Below, in pieces: positions 9,140 through 19,046 of a DNA stretch of 59,948 nt (position 1 is the first letter of the stretch; the number at the start of each line of letters is the position of its first letter). The notes under the pieces were generated by a model that saw only the letters and a list, made by a program, of their open reading frames with translations, searched no databases and was not told where the DNA came from. A program made the translations under genes and the position numbers. Source of the stretch: Leptospira biflexa. Its GTDB lineage: Bacteria; Spirochaetota; Leptospiria; Turneriellales; DYLW01. The stretch is taken from NCBI GenBank assembly GCA_020721865.1, contig DYLW01000007.1, positions 1 to 59,948 on the forward strand, in the 5' to 3' direction.

Positions 9140-11449
9140 TCACAGTATTTCCAATGAAGCAAATTTGACCAGAAATTTTTTAGCCTGTCCGCTTTTGAAA
9201 TGGATATGCACCTTTGCGGCATCTCCGCTACCTTCCACATTTAAGACTGTACCTGTCCCAAAAGCGGGATGTTTGACCCGTACCCCTTTTTTCAGTGTGG
9301 GACCGGAGCTTGTGCCGGAGGATATCGCCACCGTATTCGGGAAAGATTTTTTCTCCGGAATGGGGGCACGTTTTGGAGTGGAATACGATCCAGAATAACT
9401 ACCGTTGGAAAAATCCCCCGGATAATATCCGGAGGTCTTTTTTCTTTCTGCCTCAAAGACATCCAGATTGGTCAATCCAATTTCCGCCAGAAACACAGAG
9501 GGGGACATGGTTTCCACTCCGGAGAATTTCATGCGGGTGCGGGCACGGGTCATATAAAGATGGTTTTTTGCACGGGTGATGGCCACATAAGCCAGCCGCC
9601 GCTCTTCCTCCAGACGTCCTTCCTGCAGAGCGAAAAAGTGAGGAAACATGGAATCCTCCATTCCGGTGAGGATGACGGTATCAAATTCCAATCCCTTTGC
9701 GTTGTGGATTGTCATCAGATGCACACCACTCCGGTCCTGTTCATTCATTTCCTGTGCACTGGAGAAAAGAGATATTTCCTGAAGAAAACCATCCAGACGC
9801 CCGTCCGGATGGGTCATCTGGTAATTGATCAGGGAGCTTTTTAATTCCATCACATGATCCATCCGGGATGATCCCAGAAGTTTGTCTTCTTCTTCCCAGG
9901 AGTTTTTTAATCCGCTGCGGATCATGATATCCTCAAATAACAGAGCCAGATCCGGGGACTTCCGGGCTTTGTTGTGCAGATCATCCATCCAGTTTCCCAG
10001 TTCTTTCAGAGTGCCAATGGCTTTGGGGGGAAGGGAGGGTATTCTCTCTGCGTTAGAGAGCAGGGTTACAAACGAAGAGATGGAGTTGTTTTCTCTTGCC
10101 ATGTCATACCGGTGTTGGAGGATTTTTGCTACCGTTTTATCCCCAATCCCCCGGGTGGGGGTATTCACCACGCGGGTGAAAGCCATTTCATTGAAGGGAT
10201 TGGCAATGAGCTGGAGGTATGCCATCATATCCTTAATTTCCGCCCTTGCGAAGAAGGAAATGCTGCCATAGACCATGTAAGGGATTTTCGCATTCAGAAG
10301 GGATTCCTCTATCAATCTGGACTGGGAATTGGTACGGTATAAAACGGCAATGTGATCGTATTTTCCCCCCCGGGCTTCCTCCCGGATTATCTGCACAACC
10401 CGCTCCGCTTCATCCTTGTCCTTATCTTCCACATATAAACGGGATATAAAGGAACTGCTTTTCCGCGACCAGAGCGTCTTTTCCATACGTCCCTCATTAT
10501 TGGAAATGACCCGGTTGGCCAGATCCAGAATATGGGTGGTGCTGCGGTAGTTCTCCTCCAGCTTGATCACCTTGGCATCCGGAAACTGATCCCTAAAATT
10601 CAGGATATTCTGAACATCCGCACCCCGCCAGCCGTAAATGGCCTGGTCATCGTCGCCCACCACACAGAGGTTACGGCTCTGGCCGGACAGCAGGGAAATG
10701 AGCTTATACTGGGCATAGTTGGTGTCCTGGTACTCATCCACCAGAAAATAACGATAACGGCGGGATATTTCTTCCAGCGTTTCCGGATGGGTTTCAAATA
10801 TTTTGACAGGAAGATAAATTAAATCCCCAAAATCCACTGCACGGGATTCTTTTTTTGCCATTTCATAAAGGTGGTACACTTCCGGCAGGATATCCGCATA
10901 CTCCATTTCCTCCAATCCGGGATCCTCCCTGAATTGCTCCGGAGAAATTAGTTCATTTTTTAAAGACGATATGGTATGGGCAAAATATTTTATCTGGTTC
11001 TTGGTGAATTTCTCACTGGAGACTTTGCCCAGAGCCAGCTCCACCGATTTATGCGTGTCCAGATCATCCCAGATGGTAAATTCTGAGGGATACTGGATTT
11101 TTTCCGCCAGCTTCCGCAGAAAAAAAAGACCCAGAGCATGGTAGGTACGGATTACCACGAAAGATCCCTCCGGACCACATAACGAAAGCGTCCGGGCAGC
11201 CATTTCTGAGGCGGCTTTATTGGTAAAGGTAACCGCAACTATCTTATAGGGCGGTACTTTTTTCTGGTGGATGAGATAGGCAATCTTATGGACAATGGTC
11301 CGGGTTTTGCCGCTCCCGGCTCCTGCTAACACCAGAATGGGGCCATCGGCCGTCTGGACAGCGTCCTTCTGTGGTTCATTTAATTTTTCAAAAATACCTT
11401 CGCTGAAGGAGGGTGATTCCGTTTTGCCGGAGGAGGGGAATGAGTCCAT
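9140..11449 (-). CDS. UvrD/PcrA-family ATP-dependent DNA helicase
   Basis: LNEPQKDAV, AGAGSGKTRTI, VTFTNKAASEMAAR, VDEYQDTNYAQ, VVGDDDQAIYGWRGA, LEENYRST, MTIHNAKGLEFDTV, EERRLAYVAITRAK. Confidence 0.95.
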   Translation of the reverse strand: MDSFPSSGKTESPSFSEGIFEKLNEPQKDAVQTADGPILVLAGAGSGKTRTIVHKIAYLIHQKKVPPYKIVAVTFTNKAASEMAARTLSLCGPEGSFVVIRTYHALGLFFLRKLAEKIQYPSEFTIWDDLDTHKSVELALGKVSSEKFTKNQIKYFAHTISSLKNELISPEQFREDPGLEEMEYADILPEVYHLYEMAKKESRAVDFGDLIYLPVKIFETHPETLEEISRRYRYFLVDEYQDTNYAQYKLISLLSGQSRNLCVVGDDDQAIYGWRGADVQNILNFRDQFPDAKVIKLEENYRSTTHILDLANRVISNNEGRMEKTLWSRKSSSFISRLYVEDKDKDEAERVVQIIREEARGGKYDHIAVLYRTNSQSRLIEESLLNAKIPYMVYGSISFFARAEIKDMMAYLQLIANPFNEMAFTRVVNTPTRGIGDKTVAKILQHRYDMARENNSISSFVTLLSNAERIPSLPPKAIGTLKELGNWMDDLHNKARKSPDLALLFEDIMIRSGLKNSWEEEDKLLGSSRMDHVMELKSSLINYQMTHPDGRLDGFLQEISLFSSAQEMNEQDRSGVHLMTIHNAKGLEFDTVILTGMEDSMFPHFFALQEGRLEEERRLAYVAITRAKNHLYMTRARTRMKFSGVETMSPSVFLAEIGLTNLDVFEAERKKTSGYYPGDFSNGSYSGSYSTPKRAPIPEKKSFPNTVAISSGTSSGPTLKKGVRVKHPAFGTGTVLNVEGSGDAAKVHIHFKSGQAKKFLVKFASLEIL

Positions 11450-11536
11450 CGGGTCAGTTCTGATTTTTTGGCTGTCCCATCAAAGGTTTTTTCTTTTTTT
11501 GCTTTCCGGCAGGTTTTTGCGTTTTAGGTTCCCCCG

Positions 11537-12658
11537 GTGAAAGCCCTGGGCATCTATATCCATATCCCGTTTTGCTCCTCCAAATGCCATTACTGTGATT
11601 TTTATTCCCAGGTTCCCGGCAACGCAATTCCGGAGCAGGAAACCATAGACCGCATGAAAAGGGAGCTGGAAAGCAAACTAACCTATCTCCAGCCATCCTG
11701 GGTACCCGTAACCGCATACTTTGGGGGAGGGACCCCGTCCGTGGTGTCCGGAGATTTTATCCGGGAAGTGATTTCCCTGCTGGGTTTTTATCTGCCATCG
11801 TTTTCCCAATCGGTGCGGGAGATAACGGTGGAGGCAAATCCGGAAAGTCTGGACGCCCAAAAGCTGGAATCCTGGCGGAAAGCCGGTGTCAACCGGGTAC
11901 ATCTGGGCGTGCAGACCCTCAGCCCCCGGCTTCTGGAATATCTGGGACGCAACGCCAGTCCGGAAGCGGCACAGACCGCCTTATCTCTCCTGCGGGATTC
12001 TGGCTTGCAGAACTACGGAGCGGATCTGATCTACGGAATTTATTCCCAGACCCGGCGGGATCTGGACGCCATCCTGGATCTGTTTTTTTCATACAATGTC
12101 CGCCACATTTCTGCCTACCTCCTCACTCTACATGAAGGAACCCGGCTCTATACGGACATTAAAAGAGGAATCAAAAAGATCGTCAGCCCACACCGGGATT
12201 ATTTCCATGACCGGTGTCTGGAAAAAAAACTGGCCGATGGCGGGTTCCACCGGTATGAAATCTCCAATTATGCAAAGCCGGGGTTTGAATCTCTCCATAA
12301 CATCCTTTACTGGAAATACCGCCCGTACCTGGGGCTGGGAGCCGGGGCACATTCCTTTCTGCCACCCTTCCGCTTTGCCGGAAAAAAGATTAACCGCCGG
12401 CATCCGGAAACGGAAACCGATTTTTTTTCCCGGGAAAACGAAGATCCCCGGAATATGCACATTGGGCTCTACCGCTATCTGAATTACCAGAGTTTTTCTG
12501 CTTTTCGGAATTTGCCCACACAACAGAGAAGTGCCCTTGCGGACAAAATGAAATCCCTGGAAGCCCGGGGAATGCTGGAATTGTTTCCCCATGGTTTTCG
12601 TGTGACCCCCTCCGGTGCGATGTTCAATGATCCACTGCTGGCGGAGATGATGGATTGA
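11537..12658 (+). CDS. hemW: HemW-like radical SAM protein
   Basis: IYIHIPFCSSKCHYCDF radical SAM cluster motif, YFGGGTPS, VEANPES, VNRVHLGVQT, ISNYAKPG, GLGAGAHSF. Confidence 0.92.
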   Translation: MKALGIYIHIPFCSSKCHYCDFYSQVPGNAIPEQETIDRMKRELESKLTYLQPSWVPVTAYFGGGTPSVVSGDFIREVISLLGFYLPSFSQSVREITVEANPESLDAQKLESWRKAGVNRVHLGVQTLSPRLLEYLGRNASPEAAQTALSLLRDSGLQNYGADLIYGIYSQTRRDLDAILDLFFSYNVRHISAYLLTLHEGTRLYTDIKRGIKKIVSPHRDYFHDRCLEKKLADGGFHRYEISNYAKPGFESLHNILYWKYRPYLGLGAGAHSFLPPFRFAGKKINRRHPETETDFFSRENEDPRNMHIGLYRYLNYQSFSAFRNLPTQQRSALADKMKSLEARGMLELFPHGFRVTPSGAMFNDPLLAEMMD

Positions 12659-12742
12659 TGTAACAATCGTAAGTGTCCGATAAAAAAAGGATGGACTTTG
12701 TAGCCAGAATCTGAATGTTTCCCAAAAAAACTCGGAGAGTAT

Positions 12743-13438
12743 ATGAAAAATAAACAAAAATGGTTTTTGATCCTCATGTTTATGGTGTCTTTTATATCCG
12801 TTTTTTCCATGGGAGACCCATCGGAAGAAAAATGGAATGATGGCGAGGAAGAAAAGAATAAAATCCGGCTGGATGATTTCCAGAAAACCATTCTGGAGCG
12901 GCATAATTACTACCGGGGAATCGCGGGTATTCCTCTTATGAAATGGAGCCCGAGGATTGCACAAAATGCACAAAAATGGGCCAACCAGTTGAAGGGCAGA
13001 GGCTGCAAAATGGCACATTCCAGCAATTCCCTTCGGGAGAATGTCGCCGGGCATAGCTATCTGGGTGAAAATCTTTACTGGGCATGGTCATCGGCTTCTG
13101 TCACTCCCGATGCCTCCCGGGCACAGAATTCCGTGGATTCCTGGTATTCCGAAATCGCGGATTTTCAGTATTCTGAAAACGGGACAATTTGTCCTCTCCG
13201 GGGAAAGAAAGGAATGATTGGCCATTTTACGCAACTTATGTGGGATAAATCCGTGGAATTAGGTTGTGCCCATGCGGTTTGTGGCGGAAAATCTTTGGTC
13301 ATCGTCTGCCAGTATGGACCGGGAGGCAATTTCAATATGGATGAAAATCCACCGTTTCCTCCGGAAGCTGCGGAAAGGCTGAACAAAGATCCGGTGAACC
13401 AGCCCTTTGGTGGATTACCTCGCTGTGATTCCAAATAA
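12743..13438 (+). CDS. Secreted CAP/SCP (PR-1-like) domain protein
   Basis: N-terminal signal peptide; HNYYRGIAGIPLMKWSPRIAQNAQKWA, GENLYW, IGHFTQLMWDKSVELGCA, VCQYGPGGN. Confidence 0.9.
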   Translation: MKNKQKWFLILMFMVSFISVFSMGDPSEEKWNDGEEEKNKIRLDDFQKTILERHNYYRGIAGIPLMKWSPRIAQNAQKWANQLKGRGCKMAHSSNSLRENVAGHSYLGENLYWAWSSASVTPDASRAQNSVDSWYSEIADFQYSENGTICPLRGKKGMIGHFTQLMWDKSVELGCAHAVCGGKSLVIVCQYGPGGNFNMDENPPFPPEAAERLNKDPVNQPFGGLPRCDSK

Positions 13439-13467
13439 AATCCGGCTTTTTTGGGAAAGAGGCATTT

Positions 13468-14790
13468 ATGTGTGATACTTTTGTCGCAACACCAACCGGA
13501 AAAGCATCCATGCTTTTTGGTAAAAATTCGGACAGAGAGCCCAATGAGGCACAGGCCATTGTCCGGATCCCGGCCATGGATCACGAAGAGAAAGAATTGC
13601 GGGTGACCCATCGATCCATCCCCCAGGTATCCCATACGTATGAAATCATCATCTCCCGTCCGTTCCAGATGTGGGGGGCGGAGATGGGAGCCAATGAGCA
13701 TGGACTGGTTATTGGCAACGAGGCTATTTTTTCCAAGGTTCCGATAAAAAAACCGAATACGGAATTAACCGGAATGGACATACTGCGTCTGGCACTGGAA
13801 AGAACAAAAGATGCCCAAAACGCTGTGGAATTGATCATCGGCTTGATCCAGGATTATGGCCAGAATGGCTGGGGTGGATATACGGACAAATCCCTGTACT
13901 ACCATAATGGCTTTATCCTTGCGGACAGAAAGGAAGCCTATGTGCTGGAAACCGTGGGCAAGGAGTGGGCACTGGAAAAAGTGAAAGGATTCCGTTCCAT
14001 ATCCAATGCAATCTCTATTGGGGAAAAATTTGACCGTTCCAGTCCCGGCCTGATAGAAAATGCCCGGAAACACGGATGGCTCAAGAAAGGGGAAAAATTT
14101 CATTTTGGGAAAGTATATTCGGACAGGTTTTTCACGTCCATGGCCAAAGGCAGAATCCGCCAGCAGACGACCACAAAATCCGGAAAATCCTGTGCCATTC
14201 TGGGACCCACCCAGGCGTTCTCCATCCTGCGCGGACATGGGGATGCTCCGGATGGTGCCTTTTCTGAATATGATATGTCTTCTGTATGTCTGCACGCTCA
14301 AGGTCTTTTTACCCCCAGCCAGACCACCGGCTCCATGGTAGCGGAAATCCCGGAAAAGGGTAATCCCGTTATCTGGCTCACCGGTACGGCGGCTCCTTGT
14401 CTTTCTCTTTATAAACCATTCTTCTTTGGCACGGATGTGTTGAATGCGGAGAATTTTGATCAGCCCGGTGCCGTTATGGACACTTCCCTCTGGTGGAACC
14501 ATGAAAAATTTCACCGGAGTGCCCTGCAAAAAAAAGTGGATATGAAGATCATCCGGCAGGATCAGAAAAATTTTGAAAATAAATATTTATTTCAGGTAGA
14601 GGAAATTTCCCGTTCTTCGGAAAAAATCCGTGGTGATTTTTCCCGCAAAGCCCTTGCGGAAGCGGAAAAAGTGGAAAGGGAATGGGCAAAAACGCTGAAA
14701 ACATCCGCACGGGGAAAGGGATCTCTTCTTTACCGCCTGCACTGGAGTCGATGGAATACAAAAGCGAAGATGTCTTTTAAAGAGCCGTAG
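13468..14790 (+). CDS. C69-family dipeptidase/secernin-like Ntn hydrolase
   Basis: MCDTFVATPTGKASMLFGKNSDREPNEAQ (Cys2 nucleophile position), GANEHGLVIGNEA. Confidence 0.85.
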   Translation: MCDTFVATPTGKASMLFGKNSDREPNEAQAIVRIPAMDHEEKELRVTHRSIPQVSHTYEIIISRPFQMWGAEMGANEHGLVIGNEAIFSKVPIKKPNTELTGMDILRLALERTKDAQNAVELIIGLIQDYGQNGWGGYTDKSLYYHNGFILADRKEAYVLETVGKEWALEKVKGFRSISNAISIGEKFDRSSPGLIENARKHGWLKKGEKFHFGKVYSDRFFTSMAKGRIRQQTTTKSGKSCAILGPTQAFSILRGHGDAPDGAFSEYDMSSVCLHAQGLFTPSQTTGSMVAEIPEKGNPVIWLTGTAAPCLSLYKPFFFGTDVLNAENFDQPGAVMDTSLWWNHEKFHRSALQKKVDMKIIRQDQKNFENKYLFQVEEISRSSEKIRGDFSRKALAEAEKVEREWAKTLKTSARGKGSLLYRLHWSRWNTKAKMSFKEP

Positions 14791-14791
14791 A

Positions 14792-16093
14792 ATGAAAATA
14801 AATCCTAACAATAAGAGAATCCGGAAAGACGCCATCCGTTCCTATAAAAAATATATGGCAATATACAAGGAACGATATTATTCCCGATTGGGATTGAACA
14901 TTGTCATGGGGGATCGGAGTGGTATTTATTTCCGGGATATGTCGGGTAAAAATTACATAAACTGCCATTCCAATGGGGGAGTTTTTAATCTGGGACACCG
15001 CCATCCGGAGATAATCCGGACTCTGGAAAACGCTCTGGCAGAGGTTGACATTGGTAATCACCATTTCATATCCGCATACCGGGCGGAATTATCCCGGGTT
15101 CTGGTGGAATCCCTGCCGGATTCTTGTGGTAAAAAATTTCGGGTGATGTATGGCTCCTCCGGCGGGGAGATTGTGGATCTGGCATTGAAACTGGCTCGTG
15201 GAACCACAGGCCGGAAAAAAATCATTTCCATCAAAGGTGGGTATCATGGCCACACCGGACTGGCTTTGTCCACCGGGGATGAAAAATACCGGGATCCATT
15301 TTTTTCCTCCCAGAAGGGATTTCTGCAGATTCCCTTTGGGGATATTTCCGCTGCCGAGGATGCTCTGGATGATTCGGTGGCGGCCATAATTCTGGAGAGT
15401 ATTCCTGCCACCCTGGGGATGCGTAGTTTTGACCTTTCCTATATCCAGAGAATCCGGGAATGGACACGGAAAAATGGTATACTCATGATCATGGATGAAA
15501 TCCAGACCGGGCTGGGCAGAACAGGACTTTTCTGGGCTTTTGAGCATTATGGAATCTGCCCGGATCTCATCGTAACCGGCAAAGGTCTTTCCGGTGGAAT
15601 ATATCCCCTTACCGCCGTGATCTACCGTGCCGATATGGAAAAAATATTCCAGAAGGACCCCTTTATCCATATATCCACGTTTGGGGGTTCGGAAGCAGGA
15701 TGTATGGTTTCATTAAAAGTTATGCAGATTTCCGCAAAACCGGAATTTTTAGCCCATGTCCGGGAAATGGGGGAGTATTTTTTCCATGAGTGGCAGGAAC
15801 TCCGGAAAATATACCCTTATATCGGGGAGATCCGCCAGAATGGATTGTTCATGGGGATTGTGCTGGACCGTCCCGCCCGTGTCCTCTTTGTCCTGAGAGA
15901 ATTGATGAAAGCAGGTATCTTTGCCGTTTACGCAAATAATGACAAAAAAGTAATCCAGTTTCTGCCTCCGCTGATAGTGACCCTTCCGGAAGCCGATGAG
16001 ATCATGAATCGGGTTTCCCGTGCCTTAAAAAATGCGGACAGTTTTCTGAACAAAATATTATTCCGGTTATTATCCGGCAGATTAGAGAGGTAA
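14792..16093 (+). CDS. Class III PLP-dependent aminotransferase
   Basis: CHSNGGVFNLGHRHPEI, IMDEIQTGLGRTGLFWAFEHYGICPDLIVTGKGLSGGIYPLTAV, STFGGSEAGC. Confidence 0.92.
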   Translation: MKINPNNKRIRKDAIRSYKKYMAIYKERYYSRLGLNIVMGDRSGIYFRDMSGKNYINCHSNGGVFNLGHRHPEIIRTLENALAEVDIGNHHFISAYRAELSRVLVESLPDSCGKKFRVMYGSSGGEIVDLALKLARGTTGRKKIISIKGGYHGHTGLALSTGDEKYRDPFFSSQKGFLQIPFGDISAAEDALDDSVAAIILESIPATLGMRSFDLSYIQRIREWTRKNGILMIMDEIQTGLGRTGLFWAFEHYGICPDLIVTGKGLSGGIYPLTAVIYRADMEKIFQKDPFIHISTFGGSEAGCMVSLKVMQISAKPEFLAHVREMGEYFFHEWQELRKIYPYIGEIRQNGLFMGIVLDRPARVLFVLRELMKAGIFAVYANNDKKVIQFLPPLIVTLPEADEIMNRVSRALKNADSFLNKILFRLLSGRLER

Positions 16094-16098
16094 CATAA

Positions 16099-17016
16099 AT
16101 GGTAATTAAATGCACTTCAGATATGCAGGCAAAAATTTCCCACTTTGAGGAAAACCTGAATCCGGCAGAACCGGAAAAAAACGGAGCAAAGATTGTGGGA
16201 TACGGGGAGATGTCCACCGTTTTCCGGTTTACGGATCCATCCATGGCCGATTATGTATTTAAAAGGATGGCCGTTTTCCACTCCAAGCCGGAAGTGGATG
16301 AATATGAAAAAATATTTTATCTGTATCATGAAAAGCTGAAAGAGCGGGGCATTCAAACCCCCCCATACGGCAGTTGTCGCGTGGTATTGCAAAATAAAAT
16401 TATTCTCTATCTGATCCAGACCGGGCAGAATAGCGAGTCCATCGGTCAGAATTTTATACAGAAAGCTTCCCTTGCAGAAATAAAAAAGTTTTATGAAAAA
16501 ATTCTGGGAACAATTTTTCTTTTCCAGGAAAAAAATCTCTCCGATCCTGATTGGAATTTGGGACTGGATGGGCAGATATCGAACTGGACAAACAATCTTT
16601 TATACATAGATACATCCACTCCGCTGATGCAATTTCAAGGCAAAGAACAGTTAAACGCAGAGTTGTTTTTACGGATTTGTCCCAAAGCCCTGCGGTGGGT
16701 CATCCGTCTCTTCTTCTTGAAAGATGTCCTCACCCGTTATTATGATATGCGATTGGTTATCATCGATTTAATCGCAAATCTGAACAAAGAGCAGCGTCCG
16801 GATTTGATTCCCATTTTTCTGGAAATGAGCAACCAGTTTATGGTGGATAAAAATGCCGATTGGGTCATCATCACGGAAAAGGATATCCAGGCCTATTACC
16901 GGGAGGACGCCCTTATATGGAGGATATTTCTTTTGTTTCGTAAAATAGAGCGCTTTCTTACCCGGTTGCGGGGTGGGGTATATCCCATGATCCTCCCCGG
17001 TAAAATAAAAAGATAG
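16099..17016 (+). CDS. Protein-kinase-like-fold protein of unknown function (possibly DUF6206-like)
   Basis: Gly-loop-like VGYGEMSTVFRF, beta3-Lys-like YVFKRM, catalytic-loop-like LGLDGQISNW (D+5=N), DxD-like LLYIDTSTP. Confidence 0.6.
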   Translation: MVIKCTSDMQAKISHFEENLNPAEPEKNGAKIVGYGEMSTVFRFTDPSMADYVFKRMAVFHSKPEVDEYEKIFYLYHEKLKERGIQTPPYGSCRVVLQNKIILYLIQTGQNSESIGQNFIQKASLAEIKKFYEKILGTIFLFQEKNLSDPDWNLGLDGQISNWTNNLLYIDTSTPLMQFQGKEQLNAELFLRICPKALRWVIRLFFLKDVLTRYYDMRLVIIDLIANLNKEQRPDLIPIFLEMSNQFMVDKNADWVIITEKDIQAYYREDALIWRIFLLFRKIERFLTRLRGGVYPMILPGKIKR

Positions 17017-17017
17017 A

Positions 17018-18361
17018 ATGCTTCGCGGGGACGGATTTTCCATCCTTCGCTCGGCTCTGGAAGCGGTTTCTCCGGAAAATGCCATCAGAAGAGCCGTACA
17101 ATTTTTCCCCCAATCCGGATTGTTGCGGATTTCCGGAGAAGAAATGGATATCCATTCTTTCCGAAAAATTCATCTTGTTGCGGTGGGAAAAGCCGCTCCC
17201 CGGATGGCGGATGCATTGGAAAACATTCTGGGGAATTATCTCACGGACGGCCTTGTGGTGACCAAATACGGCCATGCCATCCCACTAAAAAAATGCCGGA
17301 TACTGGAGGCGGGACACCCCATCCCGGATGAAAAATCCTTGGAAGCCGGCAGCCAAATCGGGGAATATTTCCGGAACTTAGCAGAAACCGATAATTTAAT
17401 AATATTTCTTATATCTGGAGGAGCGTCCTCTCTGATCTGCAAACCGGAAGAGGGAATATCCTTGGATGACATCCGGGCTATGAACAAAGCTCTGCTTTCC
17501 TGCGGAGCGGATATCCATGAGGTGAATACCATCCGCCGGCATGTTTCCGCCGTTAAAGGTGGTAAACTTCTTTCGGATAAGGGCACAGCGGTGGTTACGC
17601 TGGCTATTTCCGATGTCGTGGGGGATCGTCCGGAGTCCATTGGTTCCGGACCCACGTTTCCGGATCCCTCCACCTTTGCGGATGCCATGGAGATTATTTC
17701 CAAATATTCTCTGGCAGATATGCTGCCGGATTCCATAATAAGGCACATCGGTCAGGGATACCAACGGGAAAACAAAACCACCCGGAAAAAAGCTTCACCG
17801 CCGGAATCCCCGCATTTCCATATTATTCTGAATAATGAGACCGCCCTCAAAGTGGCAAAGCTTGCAGCGGAAAACCTGGGGTACTCCACCCGGATTCTGT
17901 CCACCAGCCAAACCGGTATTCTGGCCGATTGTGCAGCAACATTTCATAAATCCATAAGGGATGCTGAATTAGGAAAAATTTGTCTTCTCTCCGGCGGGGA
18001 ATGCACCGTAAAACTTCCCCCCCATCCGGGGAAGGGAGGACGCAACCAGTATTTTACCTGGGAAATGCGGGGTTTGCTTTTGGAATACCCTCATCCTTTC
18101 TGGTTTGCCAGTCTGGGCACTGACGGAACGGATGGTCCCACGGATGCTGCGGGTGCATGGCTGGACCAGCAGATTCTGCGGGATTACGAAAACATCCGGA
18201 AAGAGGAACATTATTCTCCAAGGGTAATCAATCAAACAATGAATTTTTATCCGCTATGGGATAAACTGGGCAACCTGATCCGCACCGGTCCCACCGGCAC
18301 CAATGTGATGGACATACAGATATTTCTCACTGATATCCCTCATGGAGAGATTTCCGGATAA
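17018..18361 (+). CDS. Glycerate 2-kinase, MOFRL/GckA family
   Basis: VAVGKAAPRMADAL, EAGHPIPDEKSLEAG, FLISGGASSLICKPEEGISLDD, NTIRRHVSAVKGGKL, SLGTDGTDGPTDAAGA, GPTGTNVMD. Confidence 0.92.
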   Translation: MLRGDGFSILRSALEAVSPENAIRRAVQFFPQSGLLRISGEEMDIHSFRKIHLVAVGKAAPRMADALENILGNYLTDGLVVTKYGHAIPLKKCRILEAGHPIPDEKSLEAGSQIGEYFRNLAETDNLIIFLISGGASSLICKPEEGISLDDIRAMNKALLSCGADIHEVNTIRRHVSAVKGGKLLSDKGTAVVTLAISDVVGDRPESIGSGPTFPDPSTFADAMEIISKYSLADMLPDSIIRHIGQGYQRENKTTRKKASPPESPHFHIILNNETALKVAKLAAENLGYSTRILSTSQTGILADCAATFHKSIRDAELGKICLLSGGECTVKLPPHPGKGGRNQYFTWEMRGLLLEYPHPFWFASLGTDGTDGPTDAAGAWLDQQILRDYENIRKEEHYSPRVINQTMNFYPLWDKLGNLIRTGPTGTNVMDIQIFLTDIPHGEISG

Positions 18362-18453
18362 TAAATCCATTTTCCCTGAAAAATACTTGCCGGGAGGAAT
18401 GGAAATTATTATCCTCAATCAACGTAAAATTTAACTTGCATTAGGGAGGAAGT

Positions 18454-18951
18454 ATGAGTTTTATTAGAAAAAAAATGGTGTCCCTGGGACTTGTTCTTTT
18501 GATGAGTTTTGGTTTGTTTTCCTGCTATGGTTCTTTCAGCCTCACCCGGAGAATCTATAACTGGAATGGAACGCTGGGGGATAAATACGTGAACACAGTG
18601 GTCTTCTGGGCTCTTCTGATTGTGCCGGTCTATCAAATCACCGGCGTTGTGGATTTCTTTGTGTTAAATACCCTGGAATTCTGGACAGGAAGCAACCCCA
18701 TGGCCATGAAGGCGGGGGAAACAGAAACCCAAATTGTGGAAAAAGATGGGAAAATCTATCGCATGGTGGCCAGCAAAGACAGAATGGACATTACCGTATC
18801 CCAAAAAGAAGGTAATACCCTGCGGGAATTCACCCTGCTTTATGACAGAGAAACCAATACCTGGAATAAAGTGGAAAATGGGGAAACCATCGTCCTTGCC
18901 AGAATGTCGGAAGATGGAAGAATGTTTGCCCTCGCAAACGAAAAAATCTGA
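18454..18951 (+). CDS. DUF3332-like lipoprotein
   Basis: Lipobox LFSC; SFSLTRRIYNWNGTLGDKYVNTVVFWALLIVPVYQITGVVDFFVLNTLEFWTGSNP. GGGAGG RBS. Confidence 0.75.
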   Translation: MSFIRKKMVSLGLVLLMSFGLFSCYGSFSLTRRIYNWNGTLGDKYVNTVVFWALLIVPVYQITGVVDFFVLNTLEFWTGSNPMAMKAGETETQIVEKDGKIYRMVASKDRMDITVSQKEGNTLREFTLLYDRETNTWNKVENGETIVLARMSEDGRMFALANEKI

Positions 18952-18964
18952 ATCCATTGTTGTA

Positions 18965-18996
18965 GCAAAAGCTTCCCACGATTGGGTGGCTTTTGC
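18965..18996. terminator. Stem-loop between the DUF3332-like gene and purE
   Basis: GCAAAAGC...GCTTTTGC perfect 8-bp stem, extended internally by CCCA/TGGG across a 2-nt mismatch. No clear U-tract, so terminator function is uncertain. Confidence 0.4.
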
Positions 18997-19046
18997 TCAT
19001 CATGACAATTTTAGACAATAGTTAAAAATTGCAAACATAGGGAATA

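Noticed and set aside
12128-13054. 308-aa minus-strand ORF
   Set aside because: Lies antisense across the end of hemW and the CAP-domain gene; composition is typical of a shadow frame.
13765-14529. 254-aa minus-strand ORF
   Set aside because: Antisense to the well-supported C69 hydrolase gene.
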